From Citrobacter sp. Marseille-Q6884 (GTDB lineage: Bacteria > Pseudomonadota > Gammaproteobacteria > Enterobacterales > Enterobacteriaceae), in the NCBI RefSeq assembly GCF_945906775.1, contig NZ_CAMDRE010000001.1, positions 2,418,001 to 2,482,000 on the forward strand: 64,000 nt of DNA, read 5' to 3'. The position numbers and the translations under genes were made by a program. This document shows, piece by piece, positions 61,121 to 64,000 of the stretch. Below the pieces are notes generated by a model that did no database searches, was not told where the DNA came from, and saw nothing but the letters and a program-made list of their open reading frames with translations. The number at the start of each line of letters is the position of its first letter. Within the stretch, counting starts at the first letter, position 1.

Positions 61121-62338
61121 ATGGTTGTGGCGGCGTTAATGATGGGAAGCGAGGCGTGGTGGCGGTCCAAAAATGGCCCGGAATGGGGGCGTGAGGACAA
61201 CGGCGATTACCGTGTGACCTTTTGGTGGCGCGACCCGCAGGGAACGGAAAAAGAGTCTCCGATTCGTCATGTGTGGGTCTACATTACCGGCGTGACTGAC
61301 CACCATCAAAATGCGGTACCCCAGTCAATGCGGCGCATTGATGGAACGAATGTTTGGTGCTGGACGATGACCATTAGCGCGCACTGGCGCGGTAGCTATT
61401 GTTTTATCCCCTCTGAACGAGACGACATTTTTGCGTCGTGGGTGGAGGGAGAAACACCGGACAGATCGGCGTTGCGGGAAGGCTGGCGGCAATTATTGCC
61501 GCAGGCAATCGCCGACCCCCTCAACCCGCAAAGCTGGCAAGGCGGGCGTGGCCATGGCGTTTCGGCGCTGGAAATGCCGGATGCGCCCGTACAGCCCGGC
61601 TGGGATCATCCAGAACATCCTGATTCACCGGCCCGATGCCTGCAATGGCGCAGCGAGCGGCTGGGCAACTCGCGGCGTGTGTGGGTTTTTACCACCGGTG
61701 AAGCGCGGCCTGAAGAGCGTCCGCTTGCGATCCTGCTGGACGGACAGTTTTGGGCGCAGAGCATGCCCGTCTGGCCAGCACTGACCTCACTCACGCACCG
61801 TAAGCAGCTGCCTGCCGCCGTCTACCTCCTGATCGATGCCATCGATACCCCCCATCGCAGCCATGAACTGCCCTGTAATGCAGATTTCTGGCTGGCGGTA
61901 CAGCAAGAGTTACTGCCTCTGGTGAAGACCACCACTGCGTTCAGCGATGATCCGCAGCGTACCGTTGTGGCCGGACAAAGTTTTGGCGGATTAGCTTCGT
62001 TGTATGCCGGGTTGAACTGGCCTGAACGTTTTGGCTGCGTGCTCAGCCAGTCCGGTTCGTACTGGTGGCCGCACCGTGGAGGGCACCAGGATGGGGTGAT
62101 TATTGAACAATTAAAGGCGGGAACGCTGGACGCCCGGGGGCTGCGCATTGTTCTGGAAGCCGGGACCCGCGAGCCGATTATCTTTCGCGCAAATCAGGCG
62201 CTTTTCGACCGGTTACCCTCTGCACCGCAGTCGATTTTCTGGCGTCAGGTTGAGGGGGGGCACGATGCGCTTTGCTGGCGCGGCGGATTGATGCAGGGAC
62301 TGATAACGCTCTGGCAACCGCTTACCGACACGATTTAA
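61121..62338 (+). CDS. fes: Enterochelin esterase
   Basis: 405 residues. N-terminal Fes domain (GSEAWWRSKNGPEW, VWVYITGVTDHHQN) and alpha/beta-hydrolase domain with nucleophile S287 in AGQSFGGLASLYAG and catalytic His in EGGHDALCWRGG. It cleaves ferric enterobactin in the cytoplasm to release iron. The start at 61121 gives a five-residue longer N-terminus than E. coli; other starts are possible. First gene of fes-ybdZ-entF. Confidence 0.95.
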   Translation: MVVAALMMGSEAWWRSKNGPEWGREDNGDYRVTFWWRDPQGTEKESPIRHVWVYITGVTDHHQNAVPQSMRRIDGTNVWCWTMTISAHWRGSYCFIPSERDDIFASWVEGETPDRSALREGWRQLLPQAIADPLNPQSWQGGRGHGVSALEMPDAPVQPGWDHPEHPDSPARCLQWRSERLGNSRRVWVFTTGEARPEERPLAILLDGQFWAQSMPVWPALTSLTHRKQLPAAVYLLIDAIDTPHRSHELPCNADFWLAVQQELLPLVKTTTAFSDDPQRTVVAGQSFGGLASLYAGLNWPERFGCVLSQSGSYWWPHRGGHQDGVIIEQLKAGTLDARGLRIVLEAGTREPIIFRANQALFDRLPSAPQSIFWRQVEGGHDALCWRGGLMQGLITLWQPLTDTI

Positions 62339-62368
62339 CCGGACGATGTTCCACGACAGGAGTTGAGT

Positions 62369-62587
62369 ATGGAATTCAGTAACCCCTTCGATAACCCGCA
62401 GGGACAGTTTTACATTCTGCAAAATCCGCAACGCCAGTACAGCCTTTGGCCGCAACAGTGCTCACTTCCTGATGGCTGGACAGTTGTGTGTGAACCGCAA
62501 TCGCAGGAAGCCTGTCAACACTGGCTGGAGGCGCACTGGACGACGCTGACACCTGCAAATTATGCCAATGCACGGGAGGCAGAATGA
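62369..62587 (+). CDS. ybdZ: MbtH-like protein YbdZ
   Basis: 72 residues from MEFSNPFDNPQGQFYILQNP. MbtH family: YSLWPQQCSLPDGWTVVCEP and the conserved tryptophans, plus CQHWLEAHWTTLTP. It binds the EntF adenylation domain and supports its activity. AGGAG precedes the ATG, and its stop overlaps the entF start (ATGA), giving coupled translation and matched stoichiometry. Confidence 0.96.
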   Translation: MEFSNPFDNPQGQFYILQNPQRQYSLWPQQCSLPDGWTVVCEPQSQEACQHWLEAHWTTLTPANYANAREAE

Positions 62588-64000
62588 CTCAGCGTTTACC
62601 CTTAGTCGCGGCTCAGCCGGGCATCTGGATGGCAGAAAAACTCTCCACATTGCCCTCAGCGTGGAGTGTCGCGCACTATGTCGAATTAACCGGAGAATTG
62701 AACGCGCCGCTGCTGGCGAAAGCCATTGTGGCGGGGCAGTCGCATGCCGATACGCTGCGCATGCGGTTTACCGAAGACAACGGCGACGTCTGGCAGTGGG
62801 TTGATCCTGCACTGACTTTTGCCGAACCTGAAGTTATTGATCTGCGTGAAAATGCCAGTCCGCATGAGGCGGCATATGCGTTAATGCAAAGCGACCTGCA
62901 ACAAGATATTCGCGCTGATGGTGAGAAACCGCTGGTTTTTCATCTGCTCATTCAGGTCGGGGATAACCGCTGGTACTGGTATCAACGTTATCACCATTTG
63001 CTGGTGGATGGCTTCAGTTTCCCGGCAATTACCCGCCATATAGCCGCCATCTATCGCGCGTGGTTGCGTGACGAACCTGCGCCTGATTCACCGTTTACCC
63101 CCTTTGCCGAGGTGGTTGAAGAGTATCAGCAGTATCGACAAAGCGATGCGTATCAGCGTGACGGGGCTTTCTGGGCCGGGCAGCGGCGACAATTACCGCC
63201 CCCGGCGTCGCTGTCCGGTAAACCGTTGCCGGGCAGGGCGACCAGCGCGGATGTGATTCGCATGACGTTGTCCGCGCCAGATGGCGCTTTTCGCCAGCTT
63301 GCCGCGCGTCTGCCTGACGTTCAACCTGCAGATTTAGCCCTGGCGTTGGTCACATTATGGCTGGGACGTTTGTGCAGCCGAACGGATTATGCCGCCGGGT
63401 TTATCTTTATGCGTCGCATGGGCTCGGCAGCATTAACAGCGACCGGGCCGGTATTGAATGTGCTGCCATTCGGCGTAAGCCTTGATGCGGCAGAAACTCT
63501 GCCCGCCCTGGCAAAACGTCTTGCCGGACAGTTAAAGAAAATGCGCCGACATCAGCGCTATGATGCGGAACAAATTGTCCGGGATGGCGGGCGCGCAGCC
63601 GGTGAGGAACCGCTGTTTGGCCCCGTGCTGAACGTGAAGATTTTTGACTACCAGTTGGATATGCCTGGCCTGCAGGCACAGACGCATACGCTGGCGACAG
63701 GACCGGTTAACGATCTCGAACTGGCGCTCTTCCCGGATGAGCAAGGTGGCCTGAGCATTGAAATGCTGGCCAATAAACAACGCTATGATGAAGCCACGCT
63801 GGCACAGCATGCCGAACGTTTAACACAGCTTATCGACCAGTTTGCGAATAACCCGTCGCTGCGCTGTGGTGATGCCGGGATGCTGCTTTCTTCAGAGTAT
63901 GAACAACTGACGAAGATAAATGATACGGCGGTGACGATCCCGTCCACCACGCTCAGTGCGCTGGTGGCGAATCAGGCCGATAAAACACCGGATGCGCCCG
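62584..64000 (+). CDS. entF: Enterobactin synthase component F (NRPS), 5' part
   Basis: About 472 codons are present; the gene runs off the window. The condensation domain is complete: the HHxxxDG motif is H137-H138-LLV-D142-G143 in RYHHLLVDGFSFP. The start of the adenylation domain is reached (DTAVTIPSTTLSALVANQAD). EntF activates serine and cyclises three dihydroxybenzoyl-serines. It overlaps ybdZ by four bases. No stop occurs before base 64000. Confidence 0.97.
   Translation, partial: MTQRLPLVAAQPGIWMAEKLSTLPSAWSVAHYVELTGELNAPLLAKAIVAGQSHADTLRMRFTEDNGDVWQWVDPALTFAEPEVIDLRENASPHEAAYALMQSDLQQDIRADGEKPLVFHLLIQVGDNRWYWYQRYHHLLVDGFSFPAITRHIAAIYRAWLRDEPAPDSPFTPFAEVVEEYQQYRQSDAYQRDGAFWAGQRRQLPPPASLSGKPLPGRATSADVIRMTLSAPDGAFRQLAARLPDVQPADLALALVTLWLGRLCSRTDYAAGFIFMRRMGSAALTATGPVLNVLPFGVSLDAAETLPALAKRLAGQLKKMRRHQRYDAEQIVRDGGRAAGEEPLFGPVLNVKIFDYQLDMPGLQAQTHTLATGPVNDLELALFPDEQGGLSIEMLANKQRYDEATLAQHAERLTQLIDQFANNPSLRCGDAGMLLSSEYEQLTKINDTAVTIPSTTLSALVANQADKTPDAP

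Overview
The window reads as chromosome of an enterobacterium, most likely Citrobacter. Housekeeping order (purK-purE, lpxH-ppiB-cysS, ybcI-ybcJ-folD, pheP-mscM-nfsB-ybdF, ybdJ-ybdK, entD-fepA-fes-ybdZ-entF) is that of E. coli/Salmonella. The fimAICDHF-fimZ-fimY-EAL-fimW-argU arrangement is the Salmonella/Citrobacter form. An intact chromosomal cusRS/cusCFBA, which Salmonella generally lacks, and a ramR-romA-ramA locus point to Citrobacter. Species cannot be fixed by reading alone.

Layout. 0-5 kb: 5' part of purK, purE with a PurR site, then genes that separate purE from lpxH: an ABM-fold monooxygenase-like protein, a glutathione peroxidase, a membrane GGDEF-EAL protein and a secreted cysteine-free molybdopterin-oxidoreductase-fold protein. 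5-9.7 kb: lpxH, ppiB, cysS, ybcI, ybcJ, folD. 10-20 kb: type 1 fimbrial operon fimAICDHF with regulators fimZ, fimY, fimW and an EAL gene, ending at tRNA-Arg(UCU) argU. 20-25 kb: a large membrane phosphodiesterase, a UspF-like protein and two small His-rich envelope proteins. 25-34 kb: a copper/silver system with a SilE/PcoE-like protein, cusSR and cusCFBA around a clear CusR palindrome.

34-49 kb: an accessory block between cusA and pheP. It holds a YcgR-like PilZ protein, an orphan LuxR-type regulator and an EAL phosphodiesterase on the plus strand. Convergent to these are a 3112-residue type Va autotransporter adhesin and a second orphan LuxR-type regulator. A coiled-coil protein with an HPD J-domain-like motif follows. 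This block is the best candidate for an uncharacterised system: a surface adhesin bundled with its own c-di-GMP receptor, c-di-GMP hydrolase and two regulators. 49-64 kb: pheP, mscM, nfsB, ybdF, ramR/romA/ramA with the RamR operator, ybdJ, ybdK, a GNAT acetyltransferase and the start of the enterobactin cluster (entD, fepA, Fur-controlled divergent promoter, fes, ybdZ, and entF running off the end).

Working together: six genes in the window (GGDEF-EAL, three further EAL proteins, PilZ, and the Mo-fold partner) concern c-di-GMP, and they sit next to two adhesin systems (type 1 fimbriae and the giant autotransporter). Metal handling (cus plus SilE-like), iron acquisition (ent/fep) and drug-efflux control (ramRA) make up most of the rest.
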